In this document: positions 18,561 to 26,643 of the stretch, one piece after another
Numbering within the stretch: the stretch's first letter is position 1
Layout: each line of letters starts with the position of its first letter
Program-made: the position numbers and the translations under genes
Notes under the pieces: model-generated
Database searches by the model: none
Told to the model about the DNA's origin: nothing
What the model saw: only the letters and a program-made list of their open reading frames with translations
NCBI GenBank assembly: GCA_036227345.1
Contig: CP109468.1
Location: 5,890,001 to 5,954,000 of the forward strand
DNA length: 64,000 nucleotides
From: Streptomyces sp. NBC_01463
GTDB lineage: Bacteria; Actinomycetota; Actinomycetes; Streptomycetales; Streptomycetaceae
Direction: 5' to 3'

Positions 18561-21314
18561 TCACACCCACGTTCGGGGGCGGAAACGGTTGGCCCGCTCC
18601 ACCAGTTCGATCCTCTCGTCGCCGGGCTCCGCAAGCCGGGCGAGCATCCGGTACGAACGTTCCAGCCCGAACCGCAGGCCGCGCTCGTCCAACTCACTGC
18701 CGAGCAGCGTCTTCGGCCCCTGAGCCACGGCGTACGGCGCCGACTTCGGGTCCGAGGGCCGAGCCGTGGGACTACCGGAGAGTACCCAGTCGAGTGCCGT
18801 CCCCAGTACCTCGGTCGACAACTGCTCGCGGCGCACCGCGTCCAGACCGAGCCCGGCCAGTCCCGAGACCTGGGCCGAGGCGGCCATCAGGTCCGAGATC
18901 AGCGGCTCGTCCGGACCCCGTTCGCGCAGCCTCGCCCGGACCGCGGCGACCCGGGCCGCCGTGAAGTGGATCGACGCCTCCGGCACCGACTCCAGCGTGC
19001 TGACCGCGCCGCCCCGCTCCCCGGCCGCTATCTGCACCCGGGCCAGGCCGAACGCCGCGCTCACGAAGCTCGGGTCGGTCATCCACACCAGCCGGTAGTA
19101 CTCGGCGGCGTTGTCCAGCTGGCCCAGGACCTCCGCGCAGATCCCGAGGGCCAGCTTGGGCGCCGGCTCCCCGGGGAACGCGTCGTAGACCGCGTCGAAG
19201 GACAGCGCCGCGTTCTCCTTGTCGCCGGTCACCAGGGAGGTCAGGCCGCGGTACCAGACCACGCGCCAGTCGTCCGGGTGCTTCGCCTCCAGCGCGGTCA
19301 GCGTCTGCGCCGCCGCACCGAGGTCGTTCATCTCCAGCTGGGCCCGCAGCTCGCGCAGCCGCGTCTCCAGGGAAGCGGCCGGCACGGCCTGCAGTGCGGC
19401 GATCAGTTCGGCGGGTGCCGACGCCATCACCCCGGCGAGGAAGCCCGCGTTGGGGTCGTTCGCGTCGACCCGGGGGACCGGCAGCGCGAGGGAGGTCCCG
19501 CGCACGTCGAGGCCGGCCAGCCGGGGTCCGTTCGGGCTGTACGGCCCCGGCACGCCGCCCGGGTTCTGGACCGGGTCCCGGGGCGCCGGAACCGTTGCCC
19601 GGGACGGTGCGTACGGGAGCGGGGCGGCGCCCCTGACGTGCGTCGTGGTGGAGGGCACCGGGCCGGCGCCCGCGGCGAAGCCGGGCGGCGGGCCGGCGGG
19701 CAGCGCGCCCGGGACACCGCCGGGCGGCGCCACCGCGGGCGGCGTGGGCGCTGCCGGAGCGACTGCGGCCGCGCCGCCCCTGCGACGCCCGAAGAACCCC
19801 GGACGGCCGGACTCCGGCGCCCTGGCCCCCAGGCGCGACACATCACCGGTCAGCAGGGTGAAGAGCTCCGTGTCGGTGACCCGCAGCTCCGCGCCGAACA
19901 GCGTCGAAAGCGCCGGGCGCGGGCGCCCCGTCTGCAGCGACACCACCTCGCGCAGCACACCCGTCAGCTGCTCCGCCATCTCCGAAGCGGAGGCGAACCG
20001 CCGGGCCGGGTCCGGGTCGGTGGCCCGAACCAGCAGCCGGTAGAACGACTCGTAGGTCCGGAACACCTCGATGTTGTCCGGGTCGGGCAGCGAGTCCACG
20101 AAGACGTTCGTGTACCCCTGGAAGTCGAAGGTGAGCACCGCGAGGGTCCGCGCGACCGTGTACAGGTCGGAGGCCACCGAGGGGCCGACCTCCGCGACCT
20201 CCGGCGCCTGGTAGCCCACCGTGCCGTAGATCGCCGACTCGTCGTCGTCCATCCGGCGGACCGCGCCCATGTCGATCAGCTTCAGCTGGTCCTCGGTCTG
20301 GATCGCGTTGTCGACCTTGAAGTCGCAGTACAGCAGGTTGCGGCTGTGCAGATGGCCCAGCGCCTCCAGCGCCTCGATGCCGAACGCGCAGGCCTGCTCG
20401 ACCGGCAGCGGATCCCGCTTCCCGGTCGGCGTGCGCCGCTCGTTGGCGATCTCCTTGAGCGCCTTGCCGCCCACGTACTCCATGACGATGTAGCCGTCGA
20501 GGGAACCGGTCCGCTGGTCGAGGTGCTCGACGAAGTTGTAGATCCGGACGATGTTGGAGTGCTCGATCTCGGCGAGGAACCGGCGCTCCGAGATGGCCGC
20601 CGCCATGGCGTCCTGGTCACCGGTGTCGAGCAGGCCCTTGAGCACCACCCAGCGGTCGGAGACCGCGCGGTCCACCGCGAGGTAGACCCAGCCGAGCCCG
20701 CCGTGCGCCAGACAGCCCGCGACCTCGTACTGCCCGTGGACGATGTCGCCCCCCTGGAGCTTGGGCACGAAGGAGTACGGGTGGCCGCACTTGGTGCAGA
20801 ACCCCTCCGTACGCCCCGGCCGGTCGCCCCGGGACCGGCCCACCGGCGCCCCGCAGTCCGAACGCGAGCAGAACCGCTTGCGCTCGGGCACCTCCGGGTT
20901 GTCCATCACCGCGGTGCGCGGATCGGGACGCGGCACGTCCGGTACGAGCACCAGCCCGGCGCCCAGCCGGTTGCGGCCCGAGGCCCCGGTCGACTTCGCC
21001 GACGAGCGCACCGAGACGGACCGCGACGTCGAACTTCCGGAGAGCGCGCGCGAGAGCCGCCCCGAGACCGAACGCCGCGAGGTCGACGACCGCGACGAGG
21101 ACCGCGAGGACGCCCGGGACGAGGCCTGCGAACTGCTGCGGGCCGAGGAGCTGTTGCTGCCCCTGCCGCCGCCCGCGATGCCGGTCGGCGGCGAGCTCAC
21201 CATCCCCGTCGGCGAGACGACCGGCGCCAGACCGCAGGTGTCGCAGTACAGCTCACCGCCGCCCATGTCCTCGTAACTTCCCTCGCACGCGGGGCGCTGG
21301 CACTGCGTACTCAT
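18561..21314 (-). CDS. pknG: Ser/Thr protein kinase PknG
   Basis: A 917-residue soluble kinase, clearly the PknG type: a rubredoxin-like zinc module (C149, C154, C173, C176; GHPYSFVPKL follows), the kinase domain (about 190-465) and C-terminal TPR helices (about 690-870). Kinase residues are present: AHGGLGWVY as glycine loop, K226 in VVLKGL, D331 in YCDFKVDN, and D348 in LIDMG, which replaces the usual DFG just as LIDLG does in mycobacterial PknG. An extra N-terminus holds a second zinc pair (C5, C10, C24, C27) and a Ser/Arg-rich tract (53-110), making it longer than the 750-residue mycobacterial enzyme. ATG 21314 is well spaced from GGGGGA. In mycobacteria PknG controls glutamate metabolism through GarA. 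Confidence 0.95.
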   Translation of the reverse strand: MSTQCQRPACEGSYEDMGGGELYCDTCGLAPVVSPTGMVSSPPTGIAGGGRGSNSSSARSSSQASSRASSRSSSRSSTSRRSVSGRLSRALSGSSTSRSVSVRSSAKSTGASGRNRLGAGLVLVPDVPRPDPRTAVMDNPEVPERKRFCSRSDCGAPVGRSRGDRPGRTEGFCTKCGHPYSFVPKLQGGDIVHGQYEVAGCLAHGGLGWVYLAVDRAVSDRWVVLKGLLDTGDQDAMAAAISERRFLAEIEHSNIVRIYNFVEHLDQRTGSLDGYIVMEYVGGKALKEIANERRTPTGKRDPLPVEQACAFGIEALEALGHLHSRNLLYCDFKVDNAIQTEDQLKLIDMGAVRRMDDDESAIYGTVGYQAPEVAEVGPSVASDLYTVARTLAVLTFDFQGYTNVFVDSLPDPDNIEVFRTYESFYRLLVRATDPDPARRFASASEMAEQLTGVLREVVSLQTGRPRPALSTLFGAELRVTDTELFTLLTGDVSRLGARAPESGRPGFFGRRRGGAAAVAPAAPTPPAVAPPGGVPGALPAGPPPGFAAGAGPVPSTTTHVRGAAPLPYAPSRATVPAPRDPVQNPGGVPGPYSPNGPRLAGLDVRGTSLALPVPRVDANDPNAGFLAGVMASAPAELIAALQAVPAASLETRLRELRAQLEMNDLGAAAQTLTALEAKHPDDWRVVWYRGLTSLVTGDKENAALSFDAVYDAFPGEPAPKLALGICAEVLGQLDNAAEYYRLVWMTDPSFVSAAFGLARVQIAAGERGGAVSTLESVPEASIHFTAARVAAVRARLRERGPDEPLISDLMAASAQVSGLAGLGLDAVRREQLSTEVLGTALDWVLSGSPTARPSDPKSAPYAVAQGPKTLLGSELDERGLRFGLERSYRMLARLAEPGDERIELVERANRFRPRTWV

Positions 21315-21408
21315 GGTCATTCCCCCTGTTCGCCCCGCCGCCGCGGCGGCCACGTTGCTCCGTCACTACCCGTCATGCACACCATGTGACCCAAGTTCCC
21401 CGTACGGC

Positions 21409-22743
21409 TCACGGCTGCCCCCGCCGGTCCTCGGGACCGGGCCCCCTGCGCCCGGCCAGCATGTCCAGCGCCGCGTCCTGATAACGCTGCACCGCCATCG
21501 CGGCGACCCGCAGATCGCACGGCGCACTCCACAGCATCCGGCGCGCCGCGTCGTAGCGCTCGATGAGGACCGGGTCCTCCGCCAGCCCGTTGCGGGCCAC
21601 CTTCGCCTTGTACGCGTCCAGCCGGCCGCGCAACTCCGCCCGCACCGCCAGCGGCGCGGTGACCGCCGTCAGCTGCTCCCTGGCCCGCAGCAGCTCCTCC
21701 TCGGCCTGCCGCTCCAGGGTGTCCAGGAGGGGCGAGAGCCGGTGCCACTGCGCATGCCTGCGGTACTCCGACGCGGCGGCCAGCCGCTCCTGGAGCGCGG
21801 TCGGCGGGCCGTTGACCGCGGGCACCTCGGAGGCGGCGATCTTCGCCAGCACCTCGCCGCGCGCCGACCTGGCCTCGGACAGTGTGCGGTCGGCACGGGA
21901 GAGCACGTCGCGCAGCTGGACCAGGCGCTGCTCGGCGTCCTGCCGGACCGCGAGCACCGCCTCGACCTCGCGGCGCACCTCGTCCAGCGCCCTCGCCGCC
22001 CGGTCGTAGCGCGTCGTGTCGGGGCGTCCGCCGCCCGGCGCCGAACTCCCGGGGCCCGGCAGCCAGAACGCCAGCGGGTCGGAGATCACCTGCACCCGCA
22101 GCGTGGTCAGCTCCTGGGTGATCGACTCCAGGTCGTCGCCCGCCGGATGCTCCCCGGGCCGGACGCCCACCGAGTGCGCCAGCGAGTGGGTGCGGCGCAG
22201 CTCGGCCGCGAGCAGATCTATCCGGGCGGGCATCGCCGACCACACGGAGTCGGAGGCGACGACCATGTCGAGCGAGCGCGCGTACAGCTCGTTCATCCGG
22301 TTGACCAGCTCCTCCAGCGTGAAACGCTCGGAGAGCCGGGCCGGGCCGGTGATCGAAGGGGCGTGCCCGCCGGCGGCGTGGGCCACCGTGACGCCCTGGC
22401 CGCGCAGCAGTTCGGTGAGGGCCAGCAGGTCCTCCCGGTTGGGATGACGACGCCTGGCCCGCACCTCGCGCGCCTCGTTCAGCGCCCCCGCGTACGCGTC
22501 GAAGTACGTCCACAGGAGAGTGATCGACTGCTCGGTCGCGCTCCAGCGCTCCTTGGTCACACCGGTGAGCTCGGCACCCTCCAGGAGGCGGCGGCCTGCA
22601 TGGTCCTGCAGAGCGAGGAGCGAGGTCTCTATCGCCTCGTGCTCCGCGCCGAGCCGGGCCAGCGCACGGTCGGCCTCGTCCCGGTCCATGACCGGGCCCG
22701 GGGGCCGGGCCGCGTAGCTGGGGAAGGGGCCCGCGACGCCCAT
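21409..22743 (-). CDS. Coiled-coil protein of unknown function in the pknG operon
   Basis: A 444-residue, almost entirely helical, soluble protein. Heptad-like stretches rich in L/A/E/R occur at about 20-120, 145-235 and 255-400; a Gly/Pro-rich break (LPGPGSSAPGGGRPD) lies near 228-245. No signal peptide, membrane helix or enzyme motif. I do not recognise a family. It sits between glnH and pknG, whereas in mycobacteria (from memory) glnX, glnH and pknG are directly adjacent, so it may be an adaptor between the membrane sensor and the kinase. The ATG begins MGVAGPFPSYAARPPG; a GAGAGG ribosome binding site is just upstream. Confidence 0.82.
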   Translation of the reverse strand: MGVAGPFPSYAARPPGPVMDRDEADRALARLGAEHEAIETSLLALQDHAGRRLLEGAELTGVTKERWSATEQSITLLWTYFDAYAGALNEAREVRARRRHPNREDLLALTELLRGQGVTVAHAAGGHAPSITGPARLSERFTLEELVNRMNELYARSLDMVVASDSVWSAMPARIDLLAAELRRTHSLAHSVGVRPGEHPAGDDLESITQELTTLRVQVISDPLAFWLPGPGSSAPGGGRPDTTRYDRAARALDEVRREVEAVLAVRQDAEQRLVQLRDVLSRADRTLSEARSARGEVLAKIAASEVPAVNGPPTALQERLAAASEYRRHAQWHRLSPLLDTLERQAEEELLRAREQLTAVTAPLAVRAELRGRLDAYKAKVARNGLAEDPVLIERYDAARRMLWSAPCDLRVAAMAVQRYQDAALDMLAGRRGPGPEDRRGQP

Positions 22744-22762
22744 CGATCACCTCTCCGCTCTC

Positions 22763-22786
22763 CCTGCCGGGCGCGAGCCCGGCAGG
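22763..22786 (-). terminator. Intra-operon hairpin between glnH and the coiled-coil gene
   Basis: Perfect 10-bp stem CCTGCCGGGC / GCCCGGCAGG around a 4-nt loop, in the 110-bp gap after glnH. Because all genes on both sides run leftward, it is placed to act as a partial terminator or mRNA 3' end within the unit. Confidence 0.6.
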
Positions 22787-22853
22787 ATCGGTGCTGCCAA
22801 CCGGCCGTCCGGGTATCCGTGCCGCCCGGTCGGCCTGATCCGGACGAACGGTG

Positions 22854-23906
22854 CTAGTCGGTCCGGTACTTGGGCGCCGGCGGCGCCGTGATCCCGGGCA
22901 GCCCGGCCTCCAGCCACTTGCGGTACGACGTCATCCAGGGGCTGACCGCGCCACCGGCGCGGTAGTCGACCAGCACCTTGTTGACCCGGGCCACCAGGTC
23001 GTCTGCGCCCTTCTTCGCGGCCACGCCGTAGTACTCGGTGGTGAAGGGCTTGTCGCCCTTGAGCTCCACCGCCGGGTCCTGGGCGGCCTGACCGGCCGCC
23101 AGGGCGTTGTCCGTGACGACCGCGTCGACCTCGCCCATCTGGAGCCGCACCAGGCAGTCCAGCTGGTTGGGCACGGTCAGCTTGTCCTCGTCGGCCTCGG
23201 TGCCGTCGTGCTTGTCCTTGAAGACGGAGCCGAACGACTCCTTCTCCAGCGCCTCGTACGCCGTCGAGCCCTCGGCGGTGCAGACCCTCTTGCCGGCCAG
23301 CGAGGAGTTGAAGCCGGTGATCCCGCCGTCCTTCGGCGCGAGGACCTGCTGACCGGCCTGGAAGTACGCCGTGGAGAAGGCGACCTGCTCCAGCCGGGCG
23401 CAGTTGATCGTCATCGTCCGGACGACGACGTCGACCTTGTCGTTCTGCAGCGCCGCGATGCGCTGGTTGGTGGGGATCGCCCGGAAGATCACCTTGTCCG
23501 GGCTGCCCAGGATGTCCTTGGCGATGGCCCGCACGAGATCGATGTCGAAGCCTTCGAGATTCCCGGACTCCGGGTCCCGGAAGCCCCACTGGAAGCTGTT
23601 CTGGTCGACACCGGCGATCAGCTTGCCGCGCGCCTTGATCTTGTCGATGGCGGGGCCGCCGGCGCCGGAGGGCTGCAGGCTGGCCTCCGGGTCCGTGCAG
23701 TCGTCGGCCCGCGTCTGGACGGCCTGGGCCGCACCGGGTCCCGACACCGCACCGCCGAAGCCGTCGTCGCCGTGGGAGAGCGGCAGCAGGGTCAGCGACG
23801 CCGTCACCGCACAGGCCACGGCCATGGCGCTCACCCCGCCCCAGCCGCGCAGCCGCCGGAACCCGCGCTGCGCTCCGGGGCCCGTCCTCGGGTCCTTCCC
23901 TGTCAT
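22854..23906 (-). CDS. glnH: GlnH-like amino-acid-binding protein
   Basis: A 350-residue family 3 solute-binding protein. The binding core runs from about 80 to 340 (IKARGKLIAGVDQNSFQWG, then EGFDIDLVRAIAKDIL), and VVRTMTINCARLEQVAFSTAYF is the ligand-pocket segment typical of Glu/Gln binders. An N-terminal hydrophobic segment (about 24-43) targets it to the outside; C32 is preceded by AVA, so it is not a canonical lipobox. No ABC permease or ATPase genes accompany it; instead glnX lies upstream and pknG downstream, as in the mycobacterial system where GlnH reports Asp/Glu to GlnX and so to PknG. ATG 23906 was preferred over a GTG at 23921 that overlaps glnX. Confidence 0.88.
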   Translation of the reverse strand: MTGKDPRTGPGAQRGFRRLRGWGGVSAMAVACAVTASLTLLPLSHGDDGFGGAVSGPGAAQAVQTRADDCTDPEASLQPSGAGGPAIDKIKARGKLIAGVDQNSFQWGFRDPESGNLEGFDIDLVRAIAKDILGSPDKVIFRAIPTNQRIAALQNDKVDVVVRTMTINCARLEQVAFSTAYFQAGQQVLAPKDGGITGFNSSLAGKRVCTAEGSTAYEALEKESFGSVFKDKHDGTEADEDKLTVPNQLDCLVRLQMGEVDAVVTDNALAAGQAAQDPAVELKGDKPFTTEYYGVAAKKGADDLVARVNKVLVDYRAGGAVSPWMTSYRKWLEAGLPGITAPPAPKYRTD

Positions 23907-23917
23907 CGCTCCCCCTG

Positions 23918-25318
23918 TCACCGGAACTCCGAGAGCCTGCGGTTGACCCCGACGATCGCCGCCACCGCGCCCAGTACGGCCAGGGCCGCGGCGCCGATCG
24001 GCAGTCCGCCCAGCGCCCCGCGCCCGTCCTCGGCGGCCTGGGTGAACTGGCTCTGCTCGTGGGCGAGCGCCTTCCGCAGCGCCGCGTCCACCTGGCTGAA
24101 GGACTGCCCCGTCGAGTTGTCCGTTCCGATGATCTGCTCCAGCGCCGTGTCGTAGTCGCCGCTGTCATCGGTCTTGCGGGCGGTCCGGTGGCGGCTCTGC
24201 CACTCGGTGACGGCCGTGATGGCGTCGGCCACGGGCTTGCCGCCCTCGGCGTCCTCGGTGTCCTCGGCGAGCTTCCTGGCCCGGTTCAGCTCTTCGCCGA
24301 GTGCCTTCATGCCCGTGCCGTAGTCGGTCTCGTACTTGTCGCTCTTGCCGTCAGCGGTGAGCACCGCACCCCGTGCGACCACCGTGAGGTTCTCGTTGGC
24401 ACGGGCCTTCAGCGAGTCGATGCGCGCCCGGTTGAGCACGTCCAGGGACTGCTGCCCGTGCGTGTTCGCCTCGGCCAGGTCGGAGCGGGACACCGTGTGC
24501 CCCACCGCAAGCCACAGCAGGACCACGGTCGCCGCCGCGGTCGCCGCGAGCAGCCCGTGGTTGAACACCCGGTTCGTACGACGGTAGTTGCGCCGCTGCG
24601 CCCAGAACAGCACGGCCAGCGCGACGATCCCGACGCCGAGGGAGAAGAACGGCCACGTCCGGGCGGAACGGTAGTCCTGGTCCAGCCGGTCGGTCTCCGC
24701 CGAGTACAGCCGCTCGGCGGCCGGCAGCAGGTCGTTCGCCATCTTCTGGTTCGCGTACCGGAGGTAGGCGCCGCCCAGCGGCAGCCCCTGCCGGTTGTTG
24801 GCACGGGCGCGCTCGATCAGTCCCGTGTAGCGCGGGAGTTCCTCGTTGAGGGTGGTGATCTCGTGGCCGGACTTCGTCGAGGCGTCCGTGTTGGCCGCGG
24901 CCTCCACCAGCAGCCGGGAGGCGTCGTCGATGTCCTTCACGTACTGGTCGTGCACCGCGCGCGGTTCCTGCGGGCCGGCCAGGAAGCCGCTCGCCGCCGC
25001 CGCGTCCGCGTCCGCCAGCGAGCGGTAGATGTTCGCCGCGGTCGCGCTGAGCGGCTGGCTGCGTTCCACCACGTCGTTGGCCGCCGCCGCGCGGTCGTTG
25101 ATCTCGAACGCCGTCACGGCCCCGAACGCGACGACCAGCAGCGCCAGTACGGCCCCGATGATCTGGAGCCTGCCCGGTTCGGTGGTGGCCGCGGCGCGCA
25201 GCCGTGCGGTCACCACGGCCCGGGCGCTGTGCTGCGGAGGCACGGGTACGGCCGCCGGCGCGGGCGGCTGCTCCGGCGCGTGGTGCGGCGCCGGGCGCAC
25301 ATTCGGCGGGTATGTCAC
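23918..25318 (-). CDS. glnX: GlnX-like transmembrane sensor
   Basis: A 466-residue membrane protein with four predicted helices (51-71, 223-240, 253-272, 435-458). They enclose two similar external, helical domains (about 72-222 and 273-434), each starting with a SQPLSATAANIYRS- or LAEANTHGQQSLDVLNRAR-like helix, as in four-helix-bundle sensors. The N-terminal 45 residues are Pro-rich and cytoplasmic, and the C-terminus ends after VNRRLSEFR. Size, topology and position directly before glnH and pknG match GlnX of mycobacteria, which relays amino-acid binding by GlnH to PknG. The GTG start has GGGGGAGG upstream. First gene of the seven-gene unit; it overlaps the in-frame upstream part of glnH only if the alternative glnH start is used. 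Confidence 0.85.
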   Translation of the reverse strand: MTYPPNVRPAPHHAPEQPPAPAAVPVPPQHSARAVVTARLRAAATTEPGRLQIIGAVLALLVVAFGAVTAFEINDRAAAANDVVERSQPLSATAANIYRSLADADAAAASGFLAGPQEPRAVHDQYVKDIDDASRLLVEAAANTDASTKSGHEITTLNEELPRYTGLIERARANNRQGLPLGGAYLRYANQKMANDLLPAAERLYSAETDRLDQDYRSARTWPFFSLGVGIVALAVLFWAQRRNYRRTNRVFNHGLLAATAAATVVLLWLAVGHTVSRSDLAEANTHGQQSLDVLNRARIDSLKARANENLTVVARGAVLTADGKSDKYETDYGTGMKALGEELNRARKLAEDTEDAEGGKPVADAITAVTEWQSRHRTARKTDDSGDYDTALEQIIGTDNSTGQSFSQVDAALRKALAHEQSQFTQAAEDGRGALGGLPIGAAALAVLGAVAAIVGVNRRLSEFR

Positions 25319-25615
25319 TTGACCTCCCCCTCGGTCACTGACGGTGGCCCGCCCCCCGGCCGATCGGGGGACTGGTACCCGGCCAGAAGTATGGCCGCAG
25401 GGACCGGCGTCCACATCAGGAACGCCTGGATCCTGCACCGGTCCATGAAGCAGCCGACGGTGATCAGCTGCGGTCGTACAGCATTCGATCAAGGCCGACG
25501 CCGTCGATCAAGACGATCGGCGGCGCAATTCCCCGAAGCGGAGCGATCTCCCCGGTAACCGGTCTCCCCACCGATGAACACGTCCGGGACAACTGATCGG
25601 TTCCCGTACGCAAGA
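25319..25615. other. Region upstream of glnX
   Basis: About 300 bases that must hold the glnX promoter. CGATCAAG occurs at 25486-25493 and 25505-25512; read leftward each gives TTGATC, close to a -35 hexamer, but no matching -10 is evident. No gene seen. Confidence 0.35.
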
Positions 25616-25647
25616 GGCGTCCCGCAACCCGAAGGCTACGGGACGCC
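25616..25647 (-). terminator. Terminator of the csn operon
   Basis: 9-bp stem GGCGTCCCG / CGGGACGCC with a 14-nt loop that can itself form CC-CGAA-GG. It lies 28 bp after the csnK stop. Confidence 0.75.
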
Positions 25648-25674
25648 CCTGACACACCTGGCGGCGCGGGCGGC

Positions 25675-26643
25675 TCAGGCGTACTGCGCCCGCAGCCTCT
25701 TGTGCACCTCGGGCGGCGCGGCCGTGTGGTCGAGCCCCAGCAGCCCGGCGCCCAGCACGGGGGACTCCTCCACCACCCGCACCACCGCCTTGGGAGCGCG
25801 TGCGGCCAGGAGTTCGGCGATCCGGCCGTCCAGCCGGGGATGGCGCGCTGCCAGCACGCTGCCGCCCAGCAGCACCGGCGCCGCCTCGTCCAGCAGGTCC
25901 AGCCGGGCCAGCGCGACCGAGGCCAGCGCCACGACCTCCTCGGCCAGCCGGTCCACCAGGGCGAGCGCCGGCGCGTCGCCTTCCGCGGCCGTGGCGAAGA
26001 GCACCGGCGCCAGTTCGTGCCGTCGCACGGAGTCGATCCGGCCCAGGTGCAGCGCCTCGATCAGGGCGTACATCGAGTCGAGCCCGAAGTGGGCGGGCAG
26101 CGTCCGGGCCAGCGCGGTCGGCTCGCCGCGGCCGTCCTCGGCGCGCGCGGCGAACCACATCGCCTCCTCGGAGAGCCCCGAACCACCGCCCCAGTCCCCG
26201 GAGATGCGGCCGATGGCGGGGAAGCGCGCGGTCCGGCCGTCCGGCACCATGCCGACACAGTTGATCCCCGCGCCGCAGACGACGGCCACGCCGCGCGGCT
26301 CGTCGATCCCGGCCCGCAGGATCGCGAAGGTGTCGTTGCGCACCTCCACCGTGCGGCCCCACGCGCGGGCGCGCAGGGCCTCGGTCAGCTGCTCCTCCTC
26401 GACCGGCAGATCGGCGTTGGCCAGGCAGGCCGACACATGGGCGACGGATCCGGCGGTCACCCCGGCCGATTCCAGCACCTGCTCCACCGCGGCGCCGAGC
26501 GCGTCCACGGCCCTTCCGACACCGACCACGGGCGGCTGGAAGCCGCCGCCGCGGGCCGTGGACAGCACGGTGCCGTCCTCACCGATGAGGGCCACATCGG
26601 TCTTGCTGTTCCCCGCGTCTATCGCGAGGACCGAACCGTTCAC
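25675..26643 (-). CDS. csnK: Sugar kinase, BadF/BadG ATPase fold (CsnK)
   Basis: A 322-residue ASKHA-fold kinase of the GlcNAc/GlcN kinase type. Visible motifs are the phosphate-1 loop LAIDAGNSKTDVAL (6-19), the phosphate-2 region VVCGAGINCVG (about 118-128), GDWGGGSGLSEEAMW and the adenosine motif LLGGSV near 275. It should phosphorylate glucosamine released from imported oligosaccharides. The GTG start overlaps the csnH stop (GTGA), so the two are coupled. Last gene of the csn operon. The symbol is assigned from the operon order I remember for the streptomycete chitosan-oligosaccharide locus. Confidence 0.88.
   Translation of the reverse strand: MNGSVLAIDAGNSKTDVALIGEDGTVLSTARGGGFQPPVVGVGRAVDALGAAVEQVLESAGVTAGSVAHVSACLANADLPVEEEQLTEALRARAWGRTVEVRNDTFAILRAGIDEPRGVAVVCGAGINCVGMVPDGRTARFPAIGRISGDWGGGSGLSEEAMWFAARAEDGRGEPTALARTLPAHFGLDSMYALIEALHLGRIDSVRRHELAPVLFATAAEGDAPALALVDRLAEEVVALASVALARLDLLDEAAPVLLGGSVLAARHPRLDGRIAELLAARAPKAVVRVVEESPVLGAGLLGLDHTAAPPEVHKRLRAQYA

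Noticed and set aside
25486..25512. Direct repeat CGATCAAG upstream of glnX
   Set aside because: Only 8 bp long with two copies; no further copies or palindrome, so chance in this composition is plausible.
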